Shown here: positions 1 through 10,683 of the stretch, in pieces
Layout of the letters: every line of letters begins with the position of its first letter
How positions within the stretch are numbered: the first letter of the stretch is position 1
Assembly: GCA_963556145.1 (NCBI GenBank)
Contig: OY744462.1
Location: forward strand, 5,766,001-5,830,000
Length of the DNA: 64,000 nt
Reading direction: 5' to 3'
Origin: Hygrocybe punicea
Taxonomy: Eukaryota; Basidiomycota; Agaricomycetes; Agaricales; Hygrophoraceae
Made by a program: the position numbers and the translations under genes
The notes under the pieces: model-generated
What the model was told of the DNA's origin: nothing
Database searches by the model: none
What the model saw: only the letters and a program-made list of their open reading frames with translations

Positions 1-435
1 GTTTTCGTGGGCACACGACCAGATTTGCGACTTCCCGTACGCAAGGCTGCAGAAAGATTGGGCAAGCAAGGATATCACGTTGGAGAGAAATGGCTGCCGG
101 GGACCTTAACAAACAAACTACAAATGTTCGGTCCCAAAACAGTGACGGAGGAAAAGGTCGTGCCAGACCTCATCATATTTCTGAATCCACTTCCAAACAT
201 GAACGCTATCCGTGAGTGCGCCATCGAACACATCCCGACAATCGGAATTGTTGATTCGAATGTGGATCCTCGCATCGTGATGTATCCAATACCGGCGAAC
301 GATGAAAGCACGCGTACCGCAGAGTTGGTGGCCGGCGTGCTGAGTATTGCAGGAAGGGAGGGCGTGGCTCTTCGCCAGTCGGAAGAGGTGAAGAAGCAAC
401 GGATCAAAGACAGACTACCTAATAGACATCTATAA
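1..435 (+). CDS. MRP4: Mitochondrial small-subunit ribosomal protein uS2 (3' part)
   Basis: Only the 3' end of the gene is in the window; the frame is open from base 1 and stops at 435, giving 144 residues. The segments VPDLIIFLNP, ECAIEHIPTIGIVDSN and VMYPIPANDES are the C-terminal half of the uS2 (RpsB) fold, where the chain contacts the rRNA of the small-subunit head. The fungal context and the long basic C-terminus after the core point to the mitochondrial protein (yeast MRP4). The start, any transit peptide and any upstream introns lie outside. It converges with TRP2, whose stop lies 118 bases downstream. The family call is firm; mitochondrial placement is inferred. Confidence 0.85.
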   Translation, partial: VFVGTRPDLRLPVRKAAERLGKQGYHVGEKWLPGTLTNKLQMFGPKTVTEEKVVPDLIIFLNPLPNMNAIRECAIEHIPTIGIVDSNVDPRIVMYPIPANDESTRTAELVAGVLSIAGREGVALRQSEEVKKQRIKDRLPNRHL

Positions 436-553
436 CGTTTCAGTGGCTGCACGTCGACCACCATATAACGTGTTAGTCCCACAAAATATCTTAATTCTGA
501 TGATCTCCGTTTATCTCACTGTGAACATTGTACCAATATCCTGTTCGAAGTCA

Positions 554-2295
554 TCAATGTTCAACCTCTGAAATTTTGCTGGACGGCCACCTACTTTCAG
601 CGTCCTCTAAAGCCCTCAGATTGCCTCCCAGTTTATTCAATGTTTCAACATATTCATCTTCCTCAACGCTATCAAACACAATCCCACCTCCCGCTTGCAG
701 ATAAGCCGTGCCATCCTTGAACGTCATGGTGCGGATGGCAATACAAGTGTCCATTTCATCATGCGCAAAATCGAAGCGACCAACGGCGCCCGCGTAGACC
801 CCTCGTCGTTCTTTTTCCAACGAGGATACAAGTTCGATTGCTTTGATCTTGGGTGCACCAGATACAGTTCCCGCAGGGAAAATGGAACGGAAGGCGTCAA
901 ACCTGACAGATAGTAGGTGAGTCCGTGACAAAGTTATAGCTACAACGAAACCGACCTTGTCTTCTCTTCGCGTAACTTCCCTGATATTTGGGAAGTCAAA
1001 TGAATGACATGACTGAACTTTTCCACCCTCATGAGATGATCAACCTTGACCGTGTTCGGCTGGCAAACTCGGTTTACATCATTGCGTGCCAGATCAACTA
1101 ACATGATATGTTCGGCACGGTCTTTTGCGGAAGCGAGCAGCTCAGCGCCTAATAACTCGTCTTCTGTAAATTAGGTTGACCATTAGCACCCGCATCGGAA
1201 ACGATCTAAAAAAAACAACCTTCCGGGCTCTTCCCTCTCTTGGTCGTACCCGCTATTGCATGATTGAATACAGTATTCTTCACCACCTTGCACAAGGTCT
1301 CTGGGCTAGCTCCTACAATCTGCAGATCTCCACAATCCAAATAAAACATGTATGGACTAGGGTTGACCCGTCGCAAGTGCCGGTACGCGTTGAAGGGATG
1401 TAAGGTCGTCGGCCGTGCCAGTCGCTGGGACGGTACTGCTTGAATAATGTCACCGGCGATTATGTGCTTCTTCAGGGTGGAAACAAAACGCTCGTAACCC
1501 TCTTTCCCTACATTCGATATTCCTGTATTGCCCAGTACGATTGGCTGTTGGGGGACTTCGGGTGTCACAGCCGTCATGACAAGTTTGGCTAACCTGCGTG
1601 CTTTTGAGACCGCAGTCCGATAAACAAACGCGAGGTTGACGGTGCCCGCGTTTCTTGGACAAAATACGTGGGACACGACCTTCAGATTTTGATATATATG
1701 ATCATATACGAGGAGTGTATCGACAACCATGAATATTGCTTCGGGAATATTGATAGGATCTTCGAGTTTACAAGCCGTCTTGGGCTCAAAATGCTGGATG
1801 CTGTCATAGGCAACATAGCCGATCGCGCCCCCGGTGAAGGCCGATATTTCGGGGATGTTCACATACTGATAAAGAGCGAGCTCTTTTTTTAGGGCTACCA
1901 TTGGATCTCCTGTAAAGTCTTCTCCTGGGCCAGTCTTCACGATCTTGAGAGGGTCTGACATCGCCCAATGAGATCTACTGTCTCGTCATTTTGATAGTGC
2001 TGCGAACAACTCACCAGCACCAATGAAGCTATATCGAGCGACATTCTCTCCGCCAACCACAGACTCGAGTAAGAAGCTGTACTTTGAGTCTTTGGCTATA
2101 CGGAGATACGCCATACATGGCGTGAGGAGATCGGCAGGGAGCTCGATGAATATCGGTACGCAGTTTCCCCTCTTTTCGTGAATGATGAGTCGCTCGATCG
2201 CCTCAAGTGAGGGAACTACGGGTAATGTCTGGACCACTGTCAGTATAATAACTGGGTTGGTTATGATTCCAATAAGTTCTTACTTGTGAGTCCAT
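554..2295 (-). CDS. TRP2: Anthranilate synthase component I
   Basis: Converts chorismate to anthranilate, the first committed step of tryptophan synthesis, using ammonia supplied by a glutaminase partner. Exons, in coding order: 2295-2284, 2228-2015, 1954-1220, 1163-956, 902-554, giving 505 residues, normal for the family. Exon 1 holds four codons (MDSQ); the acceptor just before ACATTACCC is the one that keeps frame. The N-terminal LLES motif, which forms the tryptophan feedback site in this family, is seen in [10 protein letters not shown]. The chorismate-binding core is visible as [46 protein letters not shown] and [10 protein letters not shown]. It is divergent from SHQ1 across 215 bases. 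The N-terminal exon is the least certain part. Confidence 0.93.
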
Positions 2296-2510
2296 AGAAA
2301 ATGTTGCGGTTGACTTGGGTGTGACGCCGTTATTTATTCAAATGCAGGCTCGACACGACCCCAGCTGTCAGACAAGTAGAGGCGTGTCGCTTTGCGAGGT
2401 CGATGATGTAGTCGGTGTGGTTTAACTGTCCTTCATCGAAGGAGACTTGAAGCTTGAAAGCTGTGTCACGGCCGTGCACCACTGGCAAGAGACTCCCAGC
2501 CCATTCTGAC
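2296..2510. promoter_or_regulatory. Divergent promoter region TRP2/SHQ1
   Basis: These 215 bases separate two genes read outward. No other coding signal was accepted; a 60-residue minus-strand frame here overlaps the SHQ1 start and has no recognisable protein. The role as shared promoter is inferred from position only. Confidence 0.5.
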
Positions 2511-4194
2511 ATGATAACACCTCATTTCTCATGCAGACAAACCCTTGCGTCCGTAATTGTATCCATCTATTGCCCTTCCATTCGCGTGCGCCATCCTCTA
2601 GACCTCACCGCTGATACCTCACCGACCCAACTCCCCCCAATGAAAGTAGGCTTCCGAGGTGGAAATACGCGTCGACGACACGCTCCTAGCAGTGCACGTC
2701 AATCCGTATTATCTGCGGCTCAACTTCTCGCATACACTACTGGAGGACGACGATTCGTCCGCGAAATATGACGCTGGATCGGGGTACCTGACTATTACAC
2801 TCACCAAGGAAGTAAGAGGACAAGAGTTCAAAGATTTGGATTTGCTGGCGAAGCTGCTAGCGCCACGACCGACAGCCCCAACAAGTCCAATGATTGAGGT
2901 TTTAGATACAGACGACCCCCCACGACCGAGTGATGATAACTTGGCGAAAGGGATGTCCATTGAACAGCGAGAAATACTTGAAGGCACGTATCCATCTTGA
3001 TACATCGGGTGTGTTCTCACACTAGTCTAGCGGCTGCAAACGACTGGTTGCTACCACAAAGGGTCCCTACCCTCCCCCCTCTTCATATATCGGCAGAAAG
3101 GCCATATGGATTTTTGAATCTGCACTCTGGATACTTTAGACACATGTCTCATGTGGAGAATGAGGTGAACGAGCTTGGCTCTGACCCGGAGACTTGCCCT
3201 ATCGACGAGCGACGGAGGAGACGAGAGAGGCACGAAGAGGAAAAATGGGATGAAGAACATTACATGTGAGATTGAGGCCGTCAACTATTTACCTATTTTT
3301 TCACACCGTGCAGGGCTGACTATGCGGACGACTCGGTTATCCAAGAGCTAATTGCATGGAACCACCCTCTAATAGCAAGTGCCGATGACTTTCAATACAC
3401 TGAGGAGGAAAATCTTGCTATGTTACGTTTGCCTAGGAAAGAATGTCGGTGCTATACTTGCTTGCACACCATCCGAATTATTAATAAGTCTTTGAACAGA
3501 TCTGGTGACGCCAATGCTGAATCACCATATTTACCTGACAGTCATCACCTTTCTATTCTCATACGCATATGAGGCCCGCAGTACTCAACAGGATTTCAAC
3601 CCAGAAAGTGCATGGACAATCAGCACTCTGACCCCGGCTGTCGCCGCCTTGGACCCTCCACCTTATGACATGCCACAAGCCCCCCTGTACACAATTTCGC
3701 GATCTCAAATATTCACACCGTCCGAACTCATTTCCACTCTTGTCCCGTCTTACCGCCGCTGCCTTGCATTCCCTTTATACAGATCGTTTGCGCTCGCAGA
3801 AGTATGCCGTACGGACGTAACGAATCTTCTGCTGAAAGGGCAACGCACGGTGATTCGATGCTTCCTTGAGATGAAACGCATATTTGATCATCACGAGGTC
3901 TACTACGTTTACAGTAAAATCTGGGTGGATGACATTTGTCTATGGCTCCAGACACATGCGAGGTTTGCTACGCTGATCCCCCCTGGTTGACCGCGATCTG
4001 ATTTTAGTATTCACAGTGATGAAACCCTTCGCGAGCTGGGTCAATGTCTGAAGCAAGCGAAGTTGGAGAAATGGATGATGGGATGGGATCTCGAGGCGCT
4101 AGAAGCTGCTACATGTCAGGTTCAAGCCAGGGATCGCGATAGGGACGGCGAGTCTAGTGATAATTCTCAGAACACCATGTCATTAATTTTATGA
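2511..4194 (+). CDS. SHQ1: H/ACA snoRNP assembly factor SHQ1
   Basis: Chaperone that holds the pseudouridine synthase Cbf5/dyskerin before it joins H/ACA RNPs, so it is needed for snoRNA accumulation. Exons: 2511-2585, 2650-2983, 3031-3265, 3314-3444, 3500-3962, 4017-4194; 471 residues. The N-terminal CS/p23-like domain is seen in SIYCPSIR joined to VDDTLLAVHVNPYYLRLNF. The SHQ1-specific helical domain contains ERPYGFLNLHSGYF, LPRKEYLVTPMLN, LLFSYAYEAR-type sequence and WVDDICLWLQTH. Intron 2 is best read as GC-AG (donor GCACGT, 47 bases), which gives ILEAANDWLL; a GT-AG reading with a 38-base intron at 2988-3025 also keeps frame but adds three residues. Family identity is strong. Confidence 0.92.
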
Positions 4195-5054
4195 TGGCGG
4201 TGACGGTGAAGTTTGTTCGTCCTCCAAACTTCTAATATCAATCTCGTTCTGGAGCTCCTTCTTTACACAAAATTACGACCCTTATAAGCAGATAGTTTCT
4301 TTAGTTGCTTCCATATAAGCACATTGCAAAATTTAGTTCAAAGTATTTAACGGACTCTTCAGCAAATGTCTGCAAAGTGGGTAGGAGGCTCGGAGTTTGG
4401 AGAGCCATCGAAGTTGCTCATGATGGAAACGACGTCGCGGCCAGTTTGGGTTGGAATCTGCGGAAACTAGAGCCTATCAAACCGGAAGCTTCCGGAATAT
4501 GGGGTACTTCCAGATATAAACTAGACTGTTCTAACCCTGCCGCATGTTCAGGCTGAGGAAAACATCGTCAAGATTGGAAACCCAAGCTCAACCGTGAATC
4601 TCCAAACGTTCTGTACGTACGTACGTACTGTCGCAGCCTTACCCTCTGTAGTCACGGTGCTGCGAAAAAGGTGTCACGAGACCACCAGGTTAACTAAATG
4701 GGCGAAACTTTATTTTGAGACTGATGGGTAAAGAATAGCACTAGTCTTTGAATTTCCATGCTAAGCTTAGCTGTGCAATGCTCCAAACCATGATCCCATC
4801 GAAGATTGCAGGCCGAGCGCTAGTGGTCGCATACCGATATCGAACACCGAATGGGTATCTCGGCACGGTTGGTCTCACAAAGGAAACCCAATACGTCGTG
4901 GGAACAGTTCGTGTAAAGTTTTGGCTCAAAAGAGTAGATCTGACCTCAGCGATTGGCTAACGATATACGATGGCGACGATCTCACGAACATATGTGTGTG
5001 GATTGATAGACAGCAACGAATCATCAACAAAAGAACACCCTCCACAAAGTCAGT
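4195..5054. other. Convergent intergenic region with a GTAC tandem repeat
   Basis: About 860 bases between the 3' ends of SHQ1 and the SLC35F6-like gene. Short open frames exist on both strands (for example 4305-4556 plus and 4741-4929 minus) but none joins across splice sites into a recognisable protein. The only structured element seen is four copies of GTAC at 4613-4628, a perfect palindrome. It probably holds both 3' untranslated regions. Confidence 0.5.
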
Positions 5055-6951
5055 CTAGGCATCGAAGCGGACTGGTTTTACCTGCGCGTGGCCTTCGGGG
5101 AGTACATCAAACCCACTCTGGCCTAGATCCGCTGGTAATAGAGCAGTTTCATCCAATGAAGCCGAAAGAAGGCGATCGGCTTCTTCGTCTGATATGTCCT
5201 GGGCCAGAACAGCTGGTGGCGGCCCGCGGAGGCATGGGGGAACGGTGACGAGGTTGTTGAAAAGGAACTATAGAATACTTGTAAGCTGCGGATTGTATAC
5301 ACACGGACAGCCTCACCGTTCCATATCTGAAATGCCAAGTGCCGTCAGCATAGGCTTGATGATCAACGAACACGACTCACACTAATAACGTAAACCCGAC
5401 AACCTGTAACAGTGAAATGGGCCACAACAGCCTCTCCCAGCCCAAACCCAAACTAACGATCCAAATGGAGAGTGTCCTGCAAGTGTCCGTCAAGCTCCGT
5501 GCTGTGGCACTAACATGCCTCGTTACGCTTAGTCCGAAATAATTGAAAAAAGATATGCTGAATGCGATGACGATTCCCGAATACAGGACGGCTGGGGTGT
5601 CAATCATCTGATGCCATCCTCGAGGAAGGTCGAAGAAGGGGGTCTGGGACGCTACCGACGGAATTGAGAGTATGGGAAAGAACAGTAGAATGGAGAGTGC
5701 GCCGAAAAGACCTTCGTAGCCAACCGCAACGAGGGGAGCGACCGAATACTGGCCTAGTATTTTTTCCTCAACAACGAATTGAGTGGCCGCGCTAACGATC
5801 CCATCATCATGTAAAGAGCGTCTATGAGCTGGACAAAAGTACGTACAAAACTTGAGCAAATAGGATGAAGAATACGCCTAAGATTCAGTATGTCAGCTTG
5901 ACTGGTATGCAAGGACACGGGTGTTTTATGATCATGGAAGGGATGCCTCACCGACAAGTACTGTGGTCTGTTCTGGAACCTCTAGTGGCGAAACATGCCG
6001 AAATAGGTTTAGGGTGATGTTGTCCGAGTCTTTGATGACATCCTTGATGAGAGAGCCGCTATATCCAACTAAAGAAACGCCGGCCATGACGGCGATCAAA
6101 GAGATCCATCTGAAGAAGAGAGTGAGCAAAGTCAAGACGATGGGATGGAAGGTAACTGAACTGATACAGCCACAGTCGGCGTCGGAGGAAGATGACACTG
6201 AGCATACCGACAAAGAGTACGAGGGCTCCACGGGTCATTTGATAAATGGACACAGGCGTGTATAGCAGGCCAATGTTCATCAACTATTTGCCGAGCATAC
6301 CGATTCAGGGTCGAAGCATTAACAGCCAGGGATGAAGACGTACCGTTGTCCCGGTGAGATCGCACGCAGCAGGAATCCATAAGAGGAGAATTTTCCAACC
6401 ACGAAGCAGCTTAGGAGATGGATTAGGTTTGTTCGATATTAGCGAGTCTTCTTCTGAGTCGAACGGGAGCTGTCGGGAGGGAGATTGCCGAGGGGTCCTA
6501 AGCCACGTGTAGATGACGGGAAGAAAGCCTTGAAGAGAAGAAGCATGAACAACAGGCCATTTTCGTGGGTAAAGGAAATACTGACAGAGCATTTCTCCGA
6601 CTGGCGCGCGGGATTATGCATGAGTGGGGTGCCATTTGGAGAAGATCAGGAATATACGGACGGAACATTTGGAGAGTTTGCCAAACAGGTTGCTCGTAAA
6701 GGACGTGTTCGCGTGGATTCGGAGCGTCACAATTCTCGACGCATTGCATGTCCTAGAGCGAGAGTTTGTGAGGTCACAGAACAGAGGCTGCCAGTGGGCC
6801 CAGTGGTGGAATCCCACCTGCCATTTACTCCAAAGCGAGTTGGTTGACCCCTGAAAGGAGATGAAAAGATGAACAGGGTGAGTGAGACAAGTGTGGGCAC
6901 CGTGATGATCATTCCTGCGAGGAGAAAGGGGATATACAGGGAGGACGGCAT
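5055..6951 (-). CDS. SLC35F6-like membrane transporter of the drug/metabolite superfamily
   Basis: Ten exons in coding order: 6951-6901, 6850-6818, 6752-6662, 6600-6344, 6283-6162, 6109-5952, 5877-5847, 5791-5381, 5326-5317, 5267-5055; 458 residues. The chain follows the SLC35F6/EamA pattern of about ten membrane helices: NSLWSKWQ then TLQMFLGE, WIPAACDLTGTT, TPVSIYQMTRGALVLFVG, QVFAATQFVVEEKIL, GYEGLFGALSILLFF, SISFFNYFGLSVTRHVSAT and LLWPISLLQVVGF. A hydrophilic 70-residue tail follows FLFNNLV. Human SLC35F6 is a lysosomal/mitochondrial protein of unclear substrate, so no substrate is assigned. Exon 9 is only 10 bases. It diverges from the arrestin-like gene. Confidence 0.88.
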
Positions 6952-7282
6952 GGTGTCGGACGATGATGAGGAGGTGTCGTGACCGTTTTGCTGGAGAGTC
7001 ACGAGCGTGACCGGAAGGTTCCGGAGTTGGGTCGCTTCCTTCGGCAGTGTAGACGGCAATCGGCAGAGCGAATCGGCGATGGAAGATCGCAGTCTTGCGA
7101 TGATGATTGTCACGCTGCTTCTGTCACGCCTGATGTCACGTTGCTTCCTCCGTGTTTTTTGAATATATTTATTTTATCTCGTATGCATCTTCACCCTTCT
7201 CTTCCTTCTCCGCCTCTCCATCCTCGCCCTTGCCCTCGACATCGACCACATCGACGACCTCGACCCCGCTTCGCTGCCAACG
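6952..7282. promoter_or_regulatory. Divergent promoter region, transporter/arrestin-like
   Basis: 331 bases between two outward-facing starts. The arrestin side is rich in C/T just before the ATG, common in fungal promoters. No other gene signal seen. Confidence 0.45.
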
Positions 7283-9336
7283 ATGGTCAAGTTGTCCATC
7301 CACCCAACCTGTGTCCGAACATTTCCATACACTGGCTACCTGGGCCTCACTCCTATCAAGGTCGAAGGATGTTCGTGTGCTTTCCCCCTTCTCATTGCCC
7401 CTCCCAACGTTGCTGATCTTCTCTAGTCGTCTGCACTAGTCTTGCAGGCGAATACAAACCATTACCTGCAAAATCAATCACAGTCTCTGTCCGCTGCTAT
7501 GAGTCGCGTCTTGGCCGTCTCGGCGTTCTCCACTCCAACGTGCTTGTGGAATATACGGAAGTGCTCTGGTCAAAGCCAGATGACCAGGAATATGCTGAGA
7601 TTGGTCAATTGGAATTTCCATTTCGGATATCTTTGCCCGCAAACGCCAATGGTCTCAGCACCGTGATATTCCCTGACTATCGAATATTTTGGCGTCTCGA
7701 AGCCAGTATGTTTATTCCTGGCTATTCGGCCTCTGGTTGTTGACCTATCCCAAGTTATTGATCATATCCCCATCCCTGCCGTCGGTTGCCGTCAGATCAA
7801 GCGTTACGAACTGCCTTTAGTTAGATATGACCTACCACCGCCACCGCCAACCCAATCCCTTCCCCCACACCCCACGTTGGACTCCTTGACCACCCACCAA
7901 CGCGCCCCTGCAATACGGTACGGTATTACTACGCCAACGTGTCCAATTGGCCCCTTGGACATCGTATCTATAGGCATTCACCTCCTCCCAATGTATCCCG
8001 CAGTCTCAATTCGAAGCGCCAGCTTAATCGTTGAGCGCCGCATACAATTAACTGAATTAAGTGCACCACCATCCCCTCGTGAATCCGACATCCCCATTCT
8101 TCCAACACCTACCCCTTCATCAATTTCGTCGCCAACACTAGTATCGGGATCTCTCGTCGAAAATCAGAGTTTAAGCACCGTGAACAATCTCTCATCACAA
8201 TTATCTTCTAGGTCCTCGTCCCCAGCTCGCCCCCAGATGACGTATGACGAATTCCGTCATCTCGTTCACCCCCCACCTTCCCCAGCCGTTCCCGTAGCTT
8301 CTGAATCACCCACAAAGACGATCACAACGTCCGTAGCAGGTGTCGAGTCTTCCGGACGCTTTACACTGGACATCAACGGTGCATGGACCAAGACACTTTC
8401 TTTCCAATGGCCCGCGGCTAAATCGAGCAACCGGTGGGCAATAGGTGAGACAATCCAATCGGAAATGGTATCCGTGAAATTCTTCGCGCGGGTTAAAGTG
8501 AATTTGACATATTTCTATCGCCCAATCTCACCCTCCCCCCTTCCCAGATCATCGTTTCTTCTCCCTCCGGTACTGAATCAATTGAGCTATCCGATCGAGA
8601 ACTTGCCGTGGTTGGAACGAATGCCACAGAGCGCGAGCTCGCCCTCGCCAAATACCACGAGTTGCAAACCGCATCATCCGGTGCCGAGCGGGCTCGTGCG
8701 AAGTCAAAATCGAAATCACCGCGAAGGCGAAAGCGCGACAACGCGCACGACAACGCGCACGACCCCATGCCGATTGATTCTACGCCGACTGGGGCGATGG
8801 GTCTAGGGGCGGCTATCCCGAACAAGCCCCGACAAAAGACAGCACATGCGACATCGCAGGTGTCGAAGGGCAAGCACACGTCGTCGCGGCGGCCACATAC
8901 ATCTGCCGGGCCGCGTGACAAGACACATGTCTTTAACTCGGACCACACGACAGTTGCGTGCGGGTTTGAGCCCGATAACACGGGAGACGAGCGGAGGGTC
9001 GTCGATGGTGCTCGCCCAGAAACAACACCTTCCGAGTTTGGAAGAGTTGGATCGATGGATGGTATGGGAGGCGCTTCTGACTCGGAGCCTAAGTTTCTAG
9101 CAATACCGCCATTGGATGCGACCAATTACAGCTCGAGCAGCAGCAGTTGCGGAGCGGAGATAGATGGAAATGGAACCGCAGGGACATCAGATCACGAGCA
9201 AGAAGAACTGGTGAAAGTCGAGTCACAGGGTCGACGAGGCAACGGTGATATGTTGGGGTTCGCCCACAAGCTGAAGCGGATAACTGCGGATCGGTTTGCG
9301 CCGCGGTTGCCTGTCCTTGCAGACAGCGAACGATGA
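7283..9336 (+). CDS. Arrestin-fold (alpha-arrestin-like) protein
   Basis: Exons: 7283-7370, 7427-7705, 7755-8497, 8548-9336; 632 residues. The N-terminal part has the strand pattern of the arrestin N domain: FPYTGYLGL, KSITVSVRCYESRLGR, EYTEVLW and IGQLEFPFRISLPA, then YRIFWRLEA. A central segment after KRYELPLVRYD fits the second arrestin sheet (IRYGITTPTCPIGPLDIVSI). The C-terminal third is Ser/Pro- and Lys/Arg-rich and probably disordered. Fungal alpha-arrestins act as adaptors of the Rsp5 ubiquitin ligase on membrane transporters. I see no PPxY motif, so that role is not proven here; a VPS26-type or LDB19-type arrestin is possible. A long antisense frame over the 3' end is a composition shadow. 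Confidence 0.72.
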
Positions 9337-9928
9337 ATCTGTTTTATTTGCTTGTCACGATTGCTTGTGTTACTCGGACTTGATCGATTGATATTTTGAC
9401 AAGAGAAATAATCACTTAATTTTTTTCTCTTCTCGTGGCCGTTTCAAGTTGTTCCGTGAAAATGGTGTGGCAATCGAGGCGTGACCGTGACGCGTTTGCA
9501 GTCGTCTCTTCGCCTTCGCCCACCATGTCCGGGAACTTTCCCTGGTTGAGATTTACGGGAGTTGCCATCGGACGTGCGTTTCTATCCTCTCGGTCTTCCT
9601 CTTGTGGCCTCACTGTCGTCTTGCACATCGAACGGCCGCCTTGCATCGCGTGAAATTGAACACTCATCAACAATAATATTATCGATACGGTGAATTCGAC
9701 GATCAGTGATGGCTATTGGCTATGGTCTAATGAAAGGTAAAATTTGGTTATCCCATGGGCGCTCAAACATTCTGATACCCCAAAAATGACCTAGCTACCA
9801 TTCCATCTGAGGAAGAAACATATAACGTGAAATAATTCTTTCCGCTTTTGGCACCCTGGCGATGTCTCACTGTCTCACCGTTATTACCGTGCTAACGAGA
9901 TACATTTGTGCTCCTGGCCACTCAGGCC
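9337..9928. other. Intergenic region
   Basis: 592 bases without an accepted gene. A minus-strand frame at 9416-9673 encodes a charged 70-85 residue peptide with no match to a known family and no splice partner; it is left as unsupported. Otherwise presumed 3' untranslated sequence of the arrestin-like gene and promoter of the small gene that follows. Confidence 0.4.
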
Positions 9929-10188
9929 ATGGCCCCAGATTTAAGACGAAAAGTAGATGCAAACCGCGATGCCAGGCTCGCTCGGGAACGGACCGTGAAA
10001 CATCTGGTTGATGCCCAGGTCAGTCAATCTCTGATCATGTAATTACACATCATACAATGCGTGTCTTTTTCATCATGCATCATCCCCGAGCACTCAACCC
10101 TCTTGGCCTGTAGGCAAAGCAGTCCGACCCTGACGCAGCAAAACCCATCTGGGCCAATTCCTCACAGGCCCCACCGCCCAAGCCATAA
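9929..10188 (+). CDS. Small basic protein of unknown function (two exons, 54 residues)
   Basis: ATG at 9929; exon 1 9929-10018 (30 codons) ends in GCCCAG followed by GTCAGT; exon 2 10114-10188 follows a TGTAG acceptor and stops with TAA. The joined protein begins MAPDLRRKVDANRDARLARE and ends APPPKP. The first half is strongly basic and helical-looking; the end is Pro-rich. It has no signal peptide or membrane segment. I do not recognise the family. Support is the in-frame splice, the uniform amphipathic Arg/Lys/Asp composition and an isolated position with room for its own promoter. It could instead be chance coding. Confidence 0.45.
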
Positions 10189-10683
10189 CCGTAGGCTTGC
10201 AAGCCCTCACTTCGCCACCTCTTTCGTGCTGGTTCGCTTTGCTTTATACAGTAACTTCAGAAGCCATATAATGCTCCACATTCCGACTCTGGTTTAGTGC
10301 TTCCAAGACCATCAATGCGTGATATTCGCATATTTTAAAAGTGCCAATGTCTCCTGATTCTTTTTCTTACATTTCAAATCCCAATGCCATTGGGAATGTG
10401 TTTGTTTAGATAAGTTTCATTTGGCACACAAGATTGGGGGCATCTGTATAGATTAAGTATGGATGACAGCGTCAAGGCGAAAGAGATATTTTCTAGTTAG
10501 GCTACAAAGGATAATCGCAGCTGTCGTTGGGAAATGAAATATGCAAGTGAGCTGAAGATGAGGTCATGAAGATGGAGTAATTGCTTCTGAACACAATTCG
10601 AATGACATGAAAGTCCTCATCCCCGACTGACTATAACCAAGGGTTCATTTGATGTCGCGTAAGGAGGCGAGGGATCAATTTAC
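10189..10683. other. Intergenic region between convergent genes
   Basis: 495 AT-rich bases between the small gene and the 3' end of SIP5. No coding or RNA signal seen; presumed 3' untranslated sequence. Confidence 0.4.

Noticed and set aside
2330..2512. 60-residue minus-strand frame as an upstream TRP2 exon
   Set aside because: It has its own stop and no splice to the TRP2 frame; the in-frame ATG at 2295 explains TRP2 better.
4741..4960. Overlapping frames on both strands between SHQ1 and the transporter
   Set aside because: No motif, no splice partner, and open on both strands, which points to chance.
8493..9125. 210-residue minus-strand open frame
   Set aside because: It is antisense to the last exon of the arrestin-like gene, whose spliced frame is consistent. 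Arg/Ser-rich composition is typical of a GC-rich shadow.
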